This document shows positions 19,243 to 29,164 of a stretch of DNA of 64,000 bases, in pieces. This DNA is from Sphingomonas sp. KR3-1. GTDB taxonomy: Bacteria > Pseudomonadota > Alphaproteobacteria > Sphingomonadales > Sphingomonadaceae. The position numbers and the translations under genes were made by a program. Numbering within the stretch: position 1 is the first letter of the stretch; each line of letters begins with the position of its first letter. Location: NCBI RefSeq assembly GCF_040049295.1, contig NZ_JBDZDQ010000003.1:496001-560000 (forward strand), read 5' to 3'. The notes beneath the pieces are model-generated. The model had not been told where the DNA came from. It worked only from the letters and a program-made list of their open reading frames with translations, and searched no databases.

Positions 19243-20235
19243 ATGTTCGTACTCAATGTTTTCCTGGGCGCAGTGGCCGCCGTGGTCGTGCTCTACCTCT
19301 TCTCCAGCGTGACGATCGTCCGCCAGGGCTATCAGTACACGATCGAGCATTTCGGCCGCTTTACCAGCGTGGCGACGCCGGGCTTCAACTTCTTCCCCGC
19401 CTTCTTCTACCGGGTCGGCCGGCGGGTGAACATGATGGAGCAGGTGATCGACATTCCGGGGCAGGAGATCATCACCAAGGACAATGCGATGATCTCCACC
19501 GACGGCGTGGTGTTCTTCCAGGTCCTCGACGCGGCCAAGGCGGCTTATGAGGTCAGCGACCTCTATGTCGCGCTTCTCCAGCTGACGACGACGAACCTGC
19601 GCACCGTGATGGGTTCGATGGACCTCGACGAGACACTGTCGAAGCGCGACGAGATCAACGCGCGGCTGCTCTCGGTGGTCGATCATGCGACGACGCCGTG
19701 GGGCGTGAAGATCACCCGCGTCGAGATCAAGGACATCCGCCCGCCCGCCGACATCGTCAACGCGATGGGCCGCCAGATGAAGGCCGAGCGCGAGAAGCGC
19801 GCCAACATCCTGGAGGCCGAGGGCAGCCGCGCCGGCGCGATCCTGCGCGCCGAGGGCGAGAAGCAGTCGAAGATCCTCGAGGCCGAGGGCCGCCGCGAAG
19901 CCGCGTTCCGCGACGCCGAGGCGCGCGAACGCTCGGCCGAGGCGGAAGCCAAGGCTACGCAGCTGGTGTCCGACGCGATCGAGGCGGGATCGAGCCAGTC
20001 GCTCAACTATTTCATCGCGCAGAAATATGTGGAAGCAGTCGGCAAGTTCGCTACCTCGCCCAATGCCAAGACGATCCTGTTCCCGGTCGAGGCGACGCAG
20101 CTGATCGGCACGTTGGGCGGCATCGGCGAGCTGGCGCGCGATGCGCTGGGCGGCGGCGGCAATGGCGGGAACCCGCGTCCCCCCGCCCCGCCGGCAGCGC
20201 CGCGGCCGCGGCCGTTCGAACCCAGGGAGGGTTGA
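19243..20235 (+). CDS. SPFH/band-7 membrane protein (QmcA/stomatin-like)
   Basis: A 330-residue protein with an N-terminal membrane anchor (FLGAVAAVVVLYLFSSVTIV). The SPFH domain follows (QGYQYTIEHFGRFTSVATPG, VDIPGQEIITKDNAMISTDG shown in part as IPGQEIITKDNAMIS). A long Ala/Glu/Arg coiled coil lies at about residues 185-250 (AEREKRANILEAEGSR, KILEAEGRREAAFRDAEA). A Pro-rich tail ends it. Such proteins form oligomeric scaffolds in ordered membrane microdomains and act with an NfeD partner, which is encoded one base downstream. Identification by family is firm; the client process is unknown. Confidence 0.95.
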   Translation: MFVLNVFLGAVAAVVVLYLFSSVTIVRQGYQYTIEHFGRFTSVATPGFNFFPAFFYRVGRRVNMMEQVIDIPGQEIITKDNAMISTDGVVFFQVLDAAKAAYEVSDLYVALLQLTTTNLRTVMGSMDLDETLSKRDEINARLLSVVDHATTPWGVKITRVEIKDIRPPADIVNAMGRQMKAEREKRANILEAEGSRAGAILRAEGEKQSKILEAEGRREAAFRDAEARERSAEAEAKATQLVSDAIEAGSSQSLNYFIAQKYVEAVGKFATSPNAKTILFPVEATQLIGTLGGIGELARDALGGGGNGGNPRPPAPPAAPRPRPFEPREG

Positions 20236-20236
20236 G

Positions 20237-20686
20237 ATGAACCTAGCGGAACTGCTCGCCGTGCCTGGGCTCGCCTGGCTGATCCTCGCGGCATTGCTGG
20301 CGATCGCCGAGCTGCTGGCGCCGGGCATCTTCCTGGTGTTCATCGCCGCCGGCGCTGCGGTGGCCGGGATCGTCACGCTGCTGCTGCCCAATTTCGACCT
20401 GGTGTTCCAGGTGTTCCTGTTCGCCGCGGCTTCGGCGGCGGCGGTGGCGGTGGGCCGGCGCTGGTATCGCAGGAACCCGGTGCCGAGCGCCGATCCACTG
20501 CTCAACGACCGCGTTGCGCGGCTGATCGGCCAGGTGGTCACCGTGGTCGAGCCGATCGTGTCCGGCCAGGGCCGGGTGAAGGTCGGCGACGGCGAATGGC
20601 TGGCGAACGGGCCGGACGCGCCGGTGGGCGCGCAGGTTCGCATCACCGGCTCGAAGGGCGGCTCGCTCGACGTCGAGCCGGCCTGA
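20237..20686 (+). CDS. NfeD-family membrane protein
   Basis: A 149-residue protein with two or three transmembrane helices in the first 80 residues (WLILAALLAIAELLAPGIFL, AGAAVAGIVTLLLPN). A C-terminal OB-fold follows (IGQVVTVVEPIVSGQGRVKV, DGEWLANGPDAPVGAQVRI), the NfeD signature. It starts one base after the SPFH stop, with ggagggttgag upstream, and forms the classical stomatin/NfeD operon. It lacks the ClpP-like protease domain of long NfeD proteins. The role is membrane-domain maintenance by family analogy. Confidence 0.94.
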   Translation: MNLAELLAVPGLAWLILAALLAIAELLAPGIFLVFIAAGAAVAGIVTLLLPNFDLVFQVFLFAAASAAAVAVGRRWYRRNPVPSADPLLNDRVARLIGQVVTVVEPIVSGQGRVKVGDGEWLANGPDAPVGAQVRITGSKGGSLDVEPA

Positions 20687-20709
20687 GTTTTTAGTTCGAG
20701 GAGTTTGAT

Positions 20710-22530
20710 TTGGACACCACTCGCCGCCAGTTGCTGCTCGGCGCTGGCTCGACGCTTGCGCTCGCCGGCACGCCCGCCACCGCCCGCGCGCTGCTCGCCC
20801 AGGGCGACGCGCCCGCCCAGGCGCTGATCGACCGCGTCGCCGAACAGATGCTGCGCGACTATCCCGAGACGGCGACGACACTCGGCGTGGACAAGGCCAA
20901 GCGCGCCGACCTGAAGCACCAGCTGATGGACCGATCGGTGAAGGGCCAGGCGAAGATCGCCGCGCATCTGCGCCAGACGTTGGCCGATATCGCCAGGCTC
21001 GACCTCAACGCGCTGAGTCCGGCGATGCGCACCCATGTCGACGTGATCCAGGCGAGCTTCTCGAACGCGCTGCAGGGCTTCGGCTTCGGCTATGGCGACG
21101 TAGCCACGGGCAGCTGGCGCAACTCGCCCTATGTGGTGGTGCAGAATGTCGGCGCGTTCCTCGACACGCCGCGGATGCTCGACAGCGACCACCAGATCGC
21201 CACTGCCGAGGACGGCGAGGCCTATCTCGACCGGCTGGAAAGCTATGCCGAGCAGCTGGACGGCGAGACCGAGCGGCTCAAGATCGCCGCCGCCAAGGGC
21301 GTCATCGCCCCCGACTTCCTGCTCGACAAATGCCTGAAGCAGATCCGCCTGGCGCGCAGCGGCGACCCCGCCGGCTGGGGCGTGGTCACTTCGGTGGCGA
21401 ACCGCACCGCGGGGATGAACGGCGATTTCGGCCAGCGCGCCTGGCTGCTCGCCAAGGACAAGCTTGCCCCGGCGCTCGACCGGCAGATCGCCCAGCTCGA
21501 GAAGCATCGCGCCCGGGCGACCAGCGATGCCGGCGTGTGGAAGTTCAAGGACGGCGACGCCTATTATGCCTGGGCGCTGAGCGCGGGCACGACGACGACG
21601 ATGTCGCCGGAGGAGGTCCACCAGATGGGCCTCGACCAGCTTGCCAAGATCCAGTCCGAGATGGACGGCATCCTCAAGAAGGAAGGCTATTCGCAAGGCT
21701 CGGTCGGCGCGCGGATGGAGGCGCTGGCCAAGGACCCGCGCTTCGCCTTCCCCGAAGGCGATGCCGGCCGCGCCGAGATCATCAAGTTCATGCAGGAGCG
21801 CGTAGCGGATATCCGCGCGCGGATGCCGCAGGCGTTCAACACGCTGGTGAAGGGCAATCTCGAAGTGAAGCGCCTGCCGCTCGAGGAGGAGCCGGGCGCG
21901 CCTGGCGCCTATGGCGGCGCCGGATCGATCGACGGCACGGTGCCGGGCAAGATCTGGCTCAACCTGCGCACCACGGCGCTGCACACGCGCTTCTCGCTGC
22001 CCGATCTCGCCTATCATGAGGGCATTCCGGGGCATGTCTGGCAGGGCGAATATGCCAACCAGATGCCGCTGATCCGCAGCATCCTGGCGTTCAATGCCTA
22101 TTCGGAAGGCTGGGCGCTCTATGCCGAGCAGCTGGCCGACGAGCTGGGCGTCTATGCCGCGAACCCGGCGGAGAAGCTCGGCTATCTCCAGTCGATGGGC
22201 TTCCGCGCCTGCCGGCTGGTGGTCGATACCGGGCTGCACGCCAAGCGCTGGACGCGCCAGCAGGCGATAGACTGGTTCGTGACCAACAACGGCTCCTCGG
22301 TGGAGGAAGTCTCGGGCGAGGTGGACCGCTATTGCTCCTGGCCGGGACAGGCGTGCGGCTACAAGGTGGGCCAGAGCGCGATCGTGCGGCTACGCGAAAA
22401 GGCGCAGGCGGCGCTGGGCGCGCGCTATGATTTCAAGGCGTTCAACGATGCCGTGGTGCTCGGCGGCAACGTGCCGATGACCGTGCTGGGGCATGTGATC
22501 GACCGCTATATCGCGGAGCGGAAGGGCTAA
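20710..22530 (+). CDS. DUF885 family protein, exported, metallopeptidase-like
   Basis: A 606-residue protein with a TTG start preceded by gaggag. The N-terminus is Tat-like (MDTTRRQLLLGAGSTLALAG), so export in folded form is possible. The DUF885 hallmark metal site AYHEGIPGHVWQGEY is present around residue 435, with a downstream glutamate in YSEGWALYAEQL, arranged like a gluzincin. The mid-region EVHQMGLDQLAKIQSEMDGI is also characteristic. Members are annotated as putative zinc carboxypeptidases or oligopeptidases, mostly without biochemical proof. It is followed two bases later by a DUF2809 gene. Confidence 0.9.
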   Translation: MDTTRRQLLLGAGSTLALAGTPATARALLAQGDAPAQALIDRVAEQMLRDYPETATTLGVDKAKRADLKHQLMDRSVKGQAKIAAHLRQTLADIARLDLNALSPAMRTHVDVIQASFSNALQGFGFGYGDVATGSWRNSPYVVVQNVGAFLDTPRMLDSDHQIATAEDGEAYLDRLESYAEQLDGETERLKIAAAKGVIAPDFLLDKCLKQIRLARSGDPAGWGVVTSVANRTAGMNGDFGQRAWLLAKDKLAPALDRQIAQLEKHRARATSDAGVWKFKDGDAYYAWALSAGTTTTMSPEEVHQMGLDQLAKIQSEMDGILKKEGYSQGSVGARMEALAKDPRFAFPEGDAGRAEIIKFMQERVADIRARMPQAFNTLVKGNLEVKRLPLEEEPGAPGAYGGAGSIDGTVPGKIWLNLRTTALHTRFSLPDLAYHEGIPGHVWQGEYANQMPLIRSILAFNAYSEGWALYAEQLADELGVYAANPAEKLGYLQSMGFRACRLVVDTGLHAKRWTRQQAIDWFVTNNGSSVEEVSGEVDRYCSWPGQACGYKVGQSAIVRLREKAQAALGARYDFKAFNDAVVLGGNVPMTVLGHVIDRYIAERKG

Positions 22531-22532
22531 TT

Positions 22533-22916
22533 TTGGGCCTGACCTGGCGATGGCGCTACGCGGTAGCCGCAGCCCTGTTGTTCGCGGTTGAGGTGATCAT
22601 CGCACTGTTCGTGCGCGATCGCTTCGTGCGGCCCTATCTGGGCGACGTGCTGGCGGTGGTGCTGGTCTATTGCGGACTGCGCGCGGTGCTTCCGCTGCAG
22701 CCCGTGGGCGCGGCGATACTGGCTTTCGCAATCGGCGCGGTGCTCGAGGTCGGCCAGGCGACCCATGTCCTGGACATGCTCGGCGTGCACAATGCGGTGG
22801 TGCGCGTGGTGCTGGGCGGCAGCTTCGAGTGGCTGGATTTCGTCGCCTATGCCGCCGGCGCCTTGCTGGCGCTGGCCGGGGAGCGGGTTTTCGCCCGCTC
22901 CCCGCGGAGCCGATAG
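22533..22916 (+). CDS. DUF2809 integral membrane protein
   Basis: A 127-residue protein with four predicted transmembrane helices (YAVAAALLFAVEVIIALFV, LAVVLVYCGLRAVLPL, AILAFAIGAVLEVGQAT, WLDFVAYAAGALLALAGE). The charged loop DRFVRPYLGDVLAV between helices one and two is typical of DUF2809. A TTG start lies just after the preceding stop, with ggaagggc upstream. The function of the family is unknown. Confidence 0.85.
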   Translation: MGLTWRWRYAVAAALLFAVEVIIALFVRDRFVRPYLGDVLAVVLVYCGLRAVLPLQPVGAAILAFAIGAVLEVGQATHVLDMLGVHNAVVRVVLGGSFEWLDFVAYAAGALLALAGERVFARSPRSR

Positions 22917-22917
22917 C

Positions 22918-23223
22918 TCAGCTCTTGCCGAACAGGCCGCCGAGCTGGCCGAGCACGCTGCCACCCTCGGTGTTCAGCAGATTGGCGAAATGGCTGAGCG
23001 AGCCTTCGCCGCCGATATGGCCGATGATCTCCTGGAGCTTCTCCACCGGCAGGCCCGTCGCGCCCGCCGCGCCCTCGGCGGTGTCGGTGTCCATCGGGTG
23101 GAACTTGGCGAGCGCCTGCACCGCCTGTTCGACATGCTCGGGCGAGAGGCCGACCTTGGCTGCGAGGTTGGCAACGTCCACGTTCTGCGTGACCTGGCCG
23201 AGAATGCCGTCGAGAATGCTCAT
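22918..23223 (-). CDS. Small conserved protein of unknown function
   Basis: A 101-residue acidic to neutral protein with no signal peptide. It is mostly helical with Gly-rich turns (GILGQVTQNVDVANLAAKVG, LPVEKLQEIIGHIGGEGSL, GGSVLGQLGGLFGKS). The opening ILDGILGQ and the Gly/Leu tail recall DUF937/YidB-like helical proteins, but I cannot place it there with confidence. It has a good ribosome-binding site (ggagtagtaac). The gene stands alone and converges on the DUF2809 gene with one base between stops. Confidence 0.75.
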   Translation of the reverse strand: MSILDGILGQVTQNVDVANLAAKVGLSPEHVEQAVQALAKFHPMDTDTAEGAAGATGLPVEKLQEIIGHIGGEGSLSHFANLLNTEGGSVLGQLGGLFGKS

Positions 23224-23461
23224 GTTACTACTCCGTTCGAGACTCGTTGCGCAGCCGTTCTAGCACGTCGCGGTCACTGACGCATTGCAGGCGGCGATCA
23301 CGAAACGGACGCTTACCGGTCACAAACCGGAAACCTGATTTCCGACGCCGGGAGGCGCGTTAACCCCGTTCGGTAAGATTTGCAGAATGAATGGCTATTT
23401 AACTTATTTACAAAGACTTAATCGAGAGTCTGAACAACTTTAAGCGAGGGGCGCGCTAAAG

Positions 23462-24190
23462 ATGCGGAACTTGAACTGGAGCGGTCCCAATGTGGAAGCG
23501 CTCCTCAACACGATACCGGTTCCCATCCTCATCGTGGACGCCAATCAATCGCGGGCGGTGATGAACGACGCCCTGTGCGCCTTTCTCGGCCGCAACCGCG
23601 ATTTCCTGCTGAATGGTGACGTCGCCTGGCAGATGTCGCTCCGCTCGGCGGACCTGCCGAGCGACGGCGACGCGGAGCCGCCGGGTGCCGACGAGTTCTC
23701 CGACCTGGTCACCAGCGAGTTCTGCGGGCCGCCCGCCGGGCGCAAGGATGGCCAGGTGCTTCGACGGCGGCTCCACGCCGGCGGGCGCAGCTTCCTGCTC
23801 GAAGCGGCGTTCGACCCCGGTCCGCGGCCGGTGCTCGACCTGGCGCCCACGGAACCCGGCGCAGCCGAGGGTGCCCGCGCCGGAACGGGCCGACGTCCGG
23901 ACCGGCTGCTGCTGACGCCCCGGACCGAATCGCTGATACGCGACGCATTCGGCCGCCTGGTGGTGGACAATGGCCTGGCCTGCGATTGCGAACTCTATAT
24001 CGACGGCGAGCACAATGCCTCGATCGGCGCGCGGGAGCGCCGCGTGGTGCACCTGCCCAGCGGCCTGCACGTCGCCAGCCTGACCTTTGCCGACGGGCAT
24101 GAGCGGCTGATCAGCGACCCATTCCGCGTCTCGGGCGAGATGGTTGTCACCCTGCCCCTGCGCGAAATCCGGGACGTCGCGACGGCCTAG
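23462..24190 (+). CDS. PAS-like domain protein of unknown function
   Basis: A 242-residue cytoplasmic protein. The first about 110 residues look like a PAS fold (NVEALLNTIPVPILIVDANQ, AVMNDALCAFLGR, and a later RSFLLEAAFDP strand). A disordered Pro/Gly/Ala/Arg linker follows, and a C-terminal unrecognised domain contains RLVVDNGLACDCELYIDGEH. No kinase, GGDEF, HTH or methyl-accepting domain follows the PAS part, which makes an output unclear. The upstream 238 bases contain an AT-rich stretch unlike the rest of the window. Its stop shares CTAG with the convergent next gene. Confidence 0.65.
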   Translation: MRNLNWSGPNVEALLNTIPVPILIVDANQSRAVMNDALCAFLGRNRDFLLNGDVAWQMSLRSADLPSDGDAEPPGADEFSDLVTSEFCGPPAGRKDGQVLRRRLHAGGRSFLLEAAFDPGPRPVLDLAPTEPGAAEGARAGTGRRPDRLLLTPRTESLIRDAFGRLVVDNGLACDCELYIDGEHNASIGARERRVVHLPSGLHVASLTFADGHERLISDPFRVSGEMVVTLPLREIRDVATA

Positions 24191-24633
24191 ACCGGCAGCG
24201 GCGCGCGGTCCGGCGCAACGAACCCCCGGCGCGCCGGGACGGAAAAGAGCAGCGCGTGGCTGTAAAAGCCGAGCGGCCAGTCGCGGCGGCCGGCTGCGGA
24301 TTCGAGCAGCGCGTTGACGCGGCCGACGAGACGGGTTTCCGCCGTCCCCGAGAGGAAGTGGCGGATGCCGGCGACATAGGCGCGGGTGATCGTGTCGTGA
24401 TAGCCGCCCTCGTCGTCGTTCACGCCGCCGACGCTCTCATTGAAGCGCGAGATCAGCCCGGCAATCTCGGCATCGACGTCGACATCCGGTCGCTCGGCGA
24501 GGAGATAGAGGCAGGCAGCGAGATGCGCCTCGTGGGTCCACTCCTCCTTGGCAAGCGAACAGGCAAGCAGGCCTTCGCCGAGATGGGCGATCTCGGCGTC
24601 GGTGGTGAAGAAGCGAATGGAATGCTCGGTCAT
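24187..24633 (-). CDS. Conserved protein of unknown function downstream of pckA
   Basis: A 148-residue soluble protein (MTEHSIRFFTTDAEIAHLGE). It has conserved-looking His/Glu/Trp residues in EEWTHEAHLAACLYLL and in DDEGGYHDTITRAYVAGIRH, which suggest a helical metal- or cofactor-binding bundle. I do not recognise the family. The ATG and ribosome-binding site lie inside a perfect 11-bp inverted repeat (24632-24660), so translation may be controlled. It follows pckA on the same strand with 38 bases between, so read-through from pckA is plausible. Confidence 0.75.
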   Translation of the reverse strand: MTEHSIRFFTTDAEIAHLGEGLLACSLAKEEWTHEAHLAACLYLLAERPDVDVDAEIAGLISRFNESVGGVNDDEGGYHDTITRAYVAGIRHFLSGTAETRLVGRVNALLESAAGRRDWPLGFYSHALLFSVPARRGFVAPDRAPLPV

Positions 24634-24660
24634 CGATCGGGCTCCTATCGCCCGATCGAT
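24632..24660 (-). promoter_or_regulatory. Start-site hairpin of the gene at 24187-24633
   Basis: ATCGATCGGGC (24632-24642) and GCCCGATCGAT (24650-24660) form a perfect 11-bp stem with a 7-base loop. In the mRNA the loop carries AGGA of the ribosome-binding site and the last stem base pair is part of the AUG. It could gate translation, serve as a protein-binding palindrome, or stabilise the pckA 3' end. Confidence 0.65.
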
Positions 24661-24671
24661 GACCGGGCCAG

Positions 24672-26285
<1,614 letters not shown>

Positions 26286-26331
26286 ATTGGCCTCCGTCTC
26301 CAAGTGCTTGCCCGGATTGTTGTCCTCCGGT

Positions 26332-26344
26332 GCAATATTATTGC
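26332..26344. promoter_or_regulatory. Palindrome in the pckA-chvI divergent region
   Basis: GCAATATTATTGC is a perfect 13-base palindrome with a one-base centre, about 47 bases upstream of the pckA start and 118 upstream of chvI. Its AT-rich core stands out locally. It could be an operator for either gene; the regulator is unknown. Confidence 0.4.
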
Positions 26345-26461
26345 GTGGGCATAAGCCCGCCCAGAAAGCAGGGTCAACCCGAGTAAACGTTGTCAGCCGA
26401 TTGAGCGGCGCAGAAGTTTCGTTTACGCCCTGCAATCAATGGCTCTGAGTACCGTAACCGC

Positions 26462-27172
26462 ATGACCGCAACGATCGCGCTGGTCGACGACGACCGCAAC
26501 ATCCTGACCTCCGTCTCGATCGCCTTGCAGACCGAGGGCTTTCTCACGCGCGTCTATTCGGACGGCGAGAGCGCGCTGAAGGCGTTGATCGACAATCCGC
26601 CCGACCTGGCGGTGCTCGACATCAAGATGCCGAAGATGGACGGGCTCGAGCTGCTGCGGCGGCTGCGTGAGAAGAGCGCGATCCCGGTGATCTTCCTGAC
26701 CAGCAAGGACGACGAACTGGACGAGGCGCTGGGCCTGGCAATGGGCGCGGACGACTATATCGCCAAGCCGTTTTCCCAACGCCTGCTGATCGCCCGCATC
26801 CGCGCGATCCTGCGCCGCACCGAGGCGACGCAGCCCACGGCCGAAGGCGGCGTCGAGGAAACCCCAGCCGAGGCGCTCGAGCGCGGCCGGCTGGTGATGG
26901 ACCCCGCGCGCCACCGGGTGACGTGGAACGGCGCGAACGTGACGCTGACCGTGACCGAGTTCCTGATCCTCGAGACGCTGGCGCAGCGCCCCGGCATCGT
27001 GAAGACCCGCAACCAGCTGATGGATGCCGCCTATCAGGACGACATCTATGTCGATGACCGAACCATCGACAGCCACATCAAGCGCGTCCGCCGCAAATTC
27101 CGGCAGGTCGATCCGGAATTCGATGCTATCGAGACGCTCTATGGCGCGGGCTACCGGTTCTCGGACGAATAG
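26462..27172 (+). CDS. chvI: Response regulator ChvI
   Basis: A 236-residue OmpR-class regulator. The receiver has the acidic pocket LVDDDRNI, the phosphorylated Asp about residue 53 in [11 protein letters not shown], and Lys in [10 protein letters not shown]. The winged helix includes [20 protein letters not shown] and the long [19 protein letters not shown]. In alphaproteobacteria ChvI acts with ChvG (ExoS) to control envelope, acid-stress and carbon genes. The assignment rests on the gene order pckA/chvI/chvG/hprK in addition to sequence. The kinase gene overlaps its 3' end by 32 bases. Confidence 0.93.
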   Translation: MTATIALVDDDRNILTSVSIALQTEGFLTRVYSDGESALKALIDNPPDLAVLDIKMPKMDGLELLRRLREKSAIPVIFLTSKDDELDEALGLAMGADDYIAKPFSQRLLIARIRAILRRTEATQPTAEGGVEETPAEALERGRLVMDPARHRVTWNGANVTLTVTEFLILETLAQRPGIVKTRNQLMDAAYQDDIYVDDRTIDSHIKRVRRKFRQVDPEFDAIETLYGAGYRFSDE

Positions 27173-28721
27173 GGACGAGCGCGACCTCGCGCTCAAATGG
27201 TCCAATCGCGTCAGCCTGACGCCACGCATCCTCGCGGTGAACATCTTCGCGCTGGCGTTGCTGGGCGGCGGCTTCTCCTATCTCGATTCCTATCGCAGCC
27301 GGATCGTCGACAGCCGGGTGGAGCAAGCCGGCCGCGAGGTACGGCTGATCGCGCAGGCGCTCGCCTCCGCCAAGGACGAGAAGCGGCGCGACCTGCTGGT
27401 GGTCAGCCTGGCGCGCGACACCGGCACCCGCATCCGCCTGTTCGACGAGAAGGGCACCCTGCTCTCCGACAGCAAGGCGCTGGGCCTGCGCAACGTGGTG
27501 CTTCGCGATCCGGACAAGGATCCCTGGGGGCTGGAGGCGGCACGCTTCCTCGACGCCGTGATCGACACGGTGGCGGGCGCCGACCGCGCGCCGCTCTATC
27601 GCGAACGCGCGGTCGATCGCGGCCTCGACTGGCCCGACGTCCGCACGGCGATCTCGGCGCATGGCACCCCGGCGACGGTATGGCGCGCACCCGATCGCAC
27701 CCCGGTGATCACTGCCGCCGCACCGATCACCGAGCTGGGCGTGGTGATGACCACGGTCAACGCCCGCGACATCACCCAGACGGTCCGCGCCGAGCGCTTC
27801 CGGCTGGGCATGGTGCTGCTGTTCGTCTCGGTTTTCTCGATCCTGCTCTCGCTGTTCCTGGCGCGGACGATCGTGCGGCCGCTTCGCCTGCTCGCCCGCG
27901 CCGCGATCCGGGTGCGGCTGGGGCGCGCCCGCGAAGTGGTGGTGCCCCGCCTGCCCGACCGCAGCGACGAGATCGGCCTGCTCGCCCGCGCACTCTCCGA
28001 CATGACCGGGGCGCTGCGGGCGCGGATCGACGCGACCGAGGCATTCGCCGCCGACGTGACGCACGAGCTGAAGAACCCCCTCGCCTCGCTGCGCTCCGCG
28101 GTCGACAGTCTCGCCACGGTGAAGAAGAAGGAACACCGCGACCAGCTGCTCGAGATCGTCCGCGACGATGTGTTGCGGCTCGATCGGCTGATCACCGACA
28201 TCTCCGAAGCCTCGCGGCTCGACGCGCAGCTGAGCCGCGCGACGTTCGAGCCGGTGGATATCGGCGCGATGATCCAGGCGCTGCTCGACCAGCGCGAGGC
28301 GCGCGGCTTCCCCAATGGCATCCGCATCGCCTTCGATCGCGGGCCGGATGTGGAGCTCACCGTGATCGGCGAAGGCGCGCGGCTAGAGCGCGTGTTCGAG
28401 AACCTGATCGAGAACGCGATTTCCTTCTCCCCGCCCAAGGGGCTGATCGCGATTTCGGCATCGAGCGACGACGAATATCTGACCGTCCGCGTCGAGGATG
28501 AGGGCCCCGGCGTGCCGGAGGAAGCGCGCGAGAACATCTTCCGCCGCTTCCACTCGGTGCGCCCGCACGAGGAGGCGTTCGGCCAGCATTCGGGGCTGGG
28601 GCTTGCCATCGCCCGGACGATCGTAGAGGGCCACCAGGGGAGCATTTCAGTCGAATCGCGGGAGGATCGATTGAGCGGGGCGCGATTCGTCGTTCGTCTG
28701 CCACTGGCGGGACGCATTTGA
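27141..28721 (+). CDS. chvG: Sensor histidine kinase ChvG
   Basis: A membrane kinase of about 526 residues. TM1 is [20 protein letters not shown]; the periplasmic sensor covers about residues 50-230; TM2 is [24 protein letters not shown] domain ([19 protein letters not shown]), the H box [19 protein letters not shown], the N box [12 protein letters not shown], and G boxes DEGPGVPEE and [15 protein letters not shown] follow. The ATG at 27141 lies within chvI and gives a plausible N-terminus ([20 protein letters not shown]). Upstream open sequence is out of family. The last codon overlaps the hprK ATG (tgatg). Confidence 0.94.
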   Translation: MARATGSRTNRDERDLALKWSNRVSLTPRILAVNIFALALLGGGFSYLDSYRSRIVDSRVEQAGREVRLIAQALASAKDEKRRDLLVVSLARDTGTRIRLFDEKGTLLSDSKALGLRNVVLRDPDKDPWGLEAARFLDAVIDTVAGADRAPLYRERAVDRGLDWPDVRTAISAHGTPATVWRAPDRTPVITAAAPITELGVVMTTVNARDITQTVRAERFRLGMVLLFVSVFSILLSLFLARTIVRPLRLLARAAIRVRLGRAREVVVPRLPDRSDEIGLLARALSDMTGALRARIDATEAFAADVTHELKNPLASLRSAVDSLATVKKKEHRDQLLEIVRDDVLRLDRLITDISEASRLDAQLSRATFEPVDIGAMIQALLDQREARGFPNGIRIAFDRGPDVELTVIGEGARLERVFENLIENAISFSPPKGLIAISASSDDEYLTVRVEDEGPGVPEEARENIFRRFHSVRPHEEAFGQHSGLGLAIARTIVEGHQGSISVESREDRLSGARFVVRLPLAGRI

Positions 28722-29164
28722 TGGCCGAACTGTCTTCGGAGACGATCCAGGGCGCCTGTGTGGCGATCGCGGGCCGCGGCGTGCTGATCGAAGCGCGCGA
28801 CGATACCCAGCGCACCGACCTGCTGCTGCGCCTGCTCGATCGCGGCGCCACGCTGGTTTCCGATGCCCGCACCGCCTGCACCCGCCGCGGCGAGGCGCTG
28901 TCCGCCGCAGCCCCTGCCGGAACCGGCGGGCGTGTCGAGATCCGCGGGATCGGTCCGGTCGAAATGGAGAGCCTGGCCGAGGTGGACGTGGCGCTGATCG
29001 CGGTGGTGCTTGATGCCGCACCGCGGCTGCCCGAGGACCGCCGCTTCCGCAATATCGCCGGCATCGCCGTGCCGGTGCTGGCGCTCGGCCCGGGCGAGCC
29101 TGCCGCGCCGATCAAGGTGGAATATGCGCTGAAAGCACTGGCCCCGAAAGCACCGGCCAAATGA
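28721..29164 (+). CDS. HprK-like protein with a degenerate P-loop
   Basis: A 147-residue homologue of the short alphaproteobacterial HPr kinase/phosphorylase (C-terminal catalytic domain only). Family landmarks are kept: CVAIAGRGVLI, LLRLLDRGATLVSD, RVEIRGIGPVEM, FRNIAGIAVPVLALGP. The Walker A loop, normally GPSGSGKS at residues 25-32, reads ARDDTQRT with no change in length, so Gly, Lys and Ser needed for phosphate binding are all gone. The other frames do not restore it. It starts on the chvG stop and its own stop overlaps rapZ (atga). It is expected to lack kinase activity; a binding or regulatory role is possible. By position it is hprK. Confidence 0.85.
   Translation: MAELSSETIQGACVAIAGRGVLIEARDDTQRTDLLLRLLDRGATLVSDARTACTRRGEALSAAAPAGTGGRVEIRGIGPVEMESLAEVDVALIAVVLDAAPRLPEDRRFRNIAGIAVPVLALGPGEPAAPIKVEYALKALAPKAPAK

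Noticed and set aside
19210..22239. About 1000-codon open frame on the minus strand
   Set aside because: It lies antisense to the SPFH, NfeD and DUF885 genes, which have clear motifs, and its translation is low-complexity Arg/Gly/Ala sequence typical of shadow frames.
28721..29164. Frameshift as explanation for the missing P-loop
   Set aside because: Flanking family motifs before and after are in one frame with correct spacing, and alternative frames across the loop give no GxxxxGKS.
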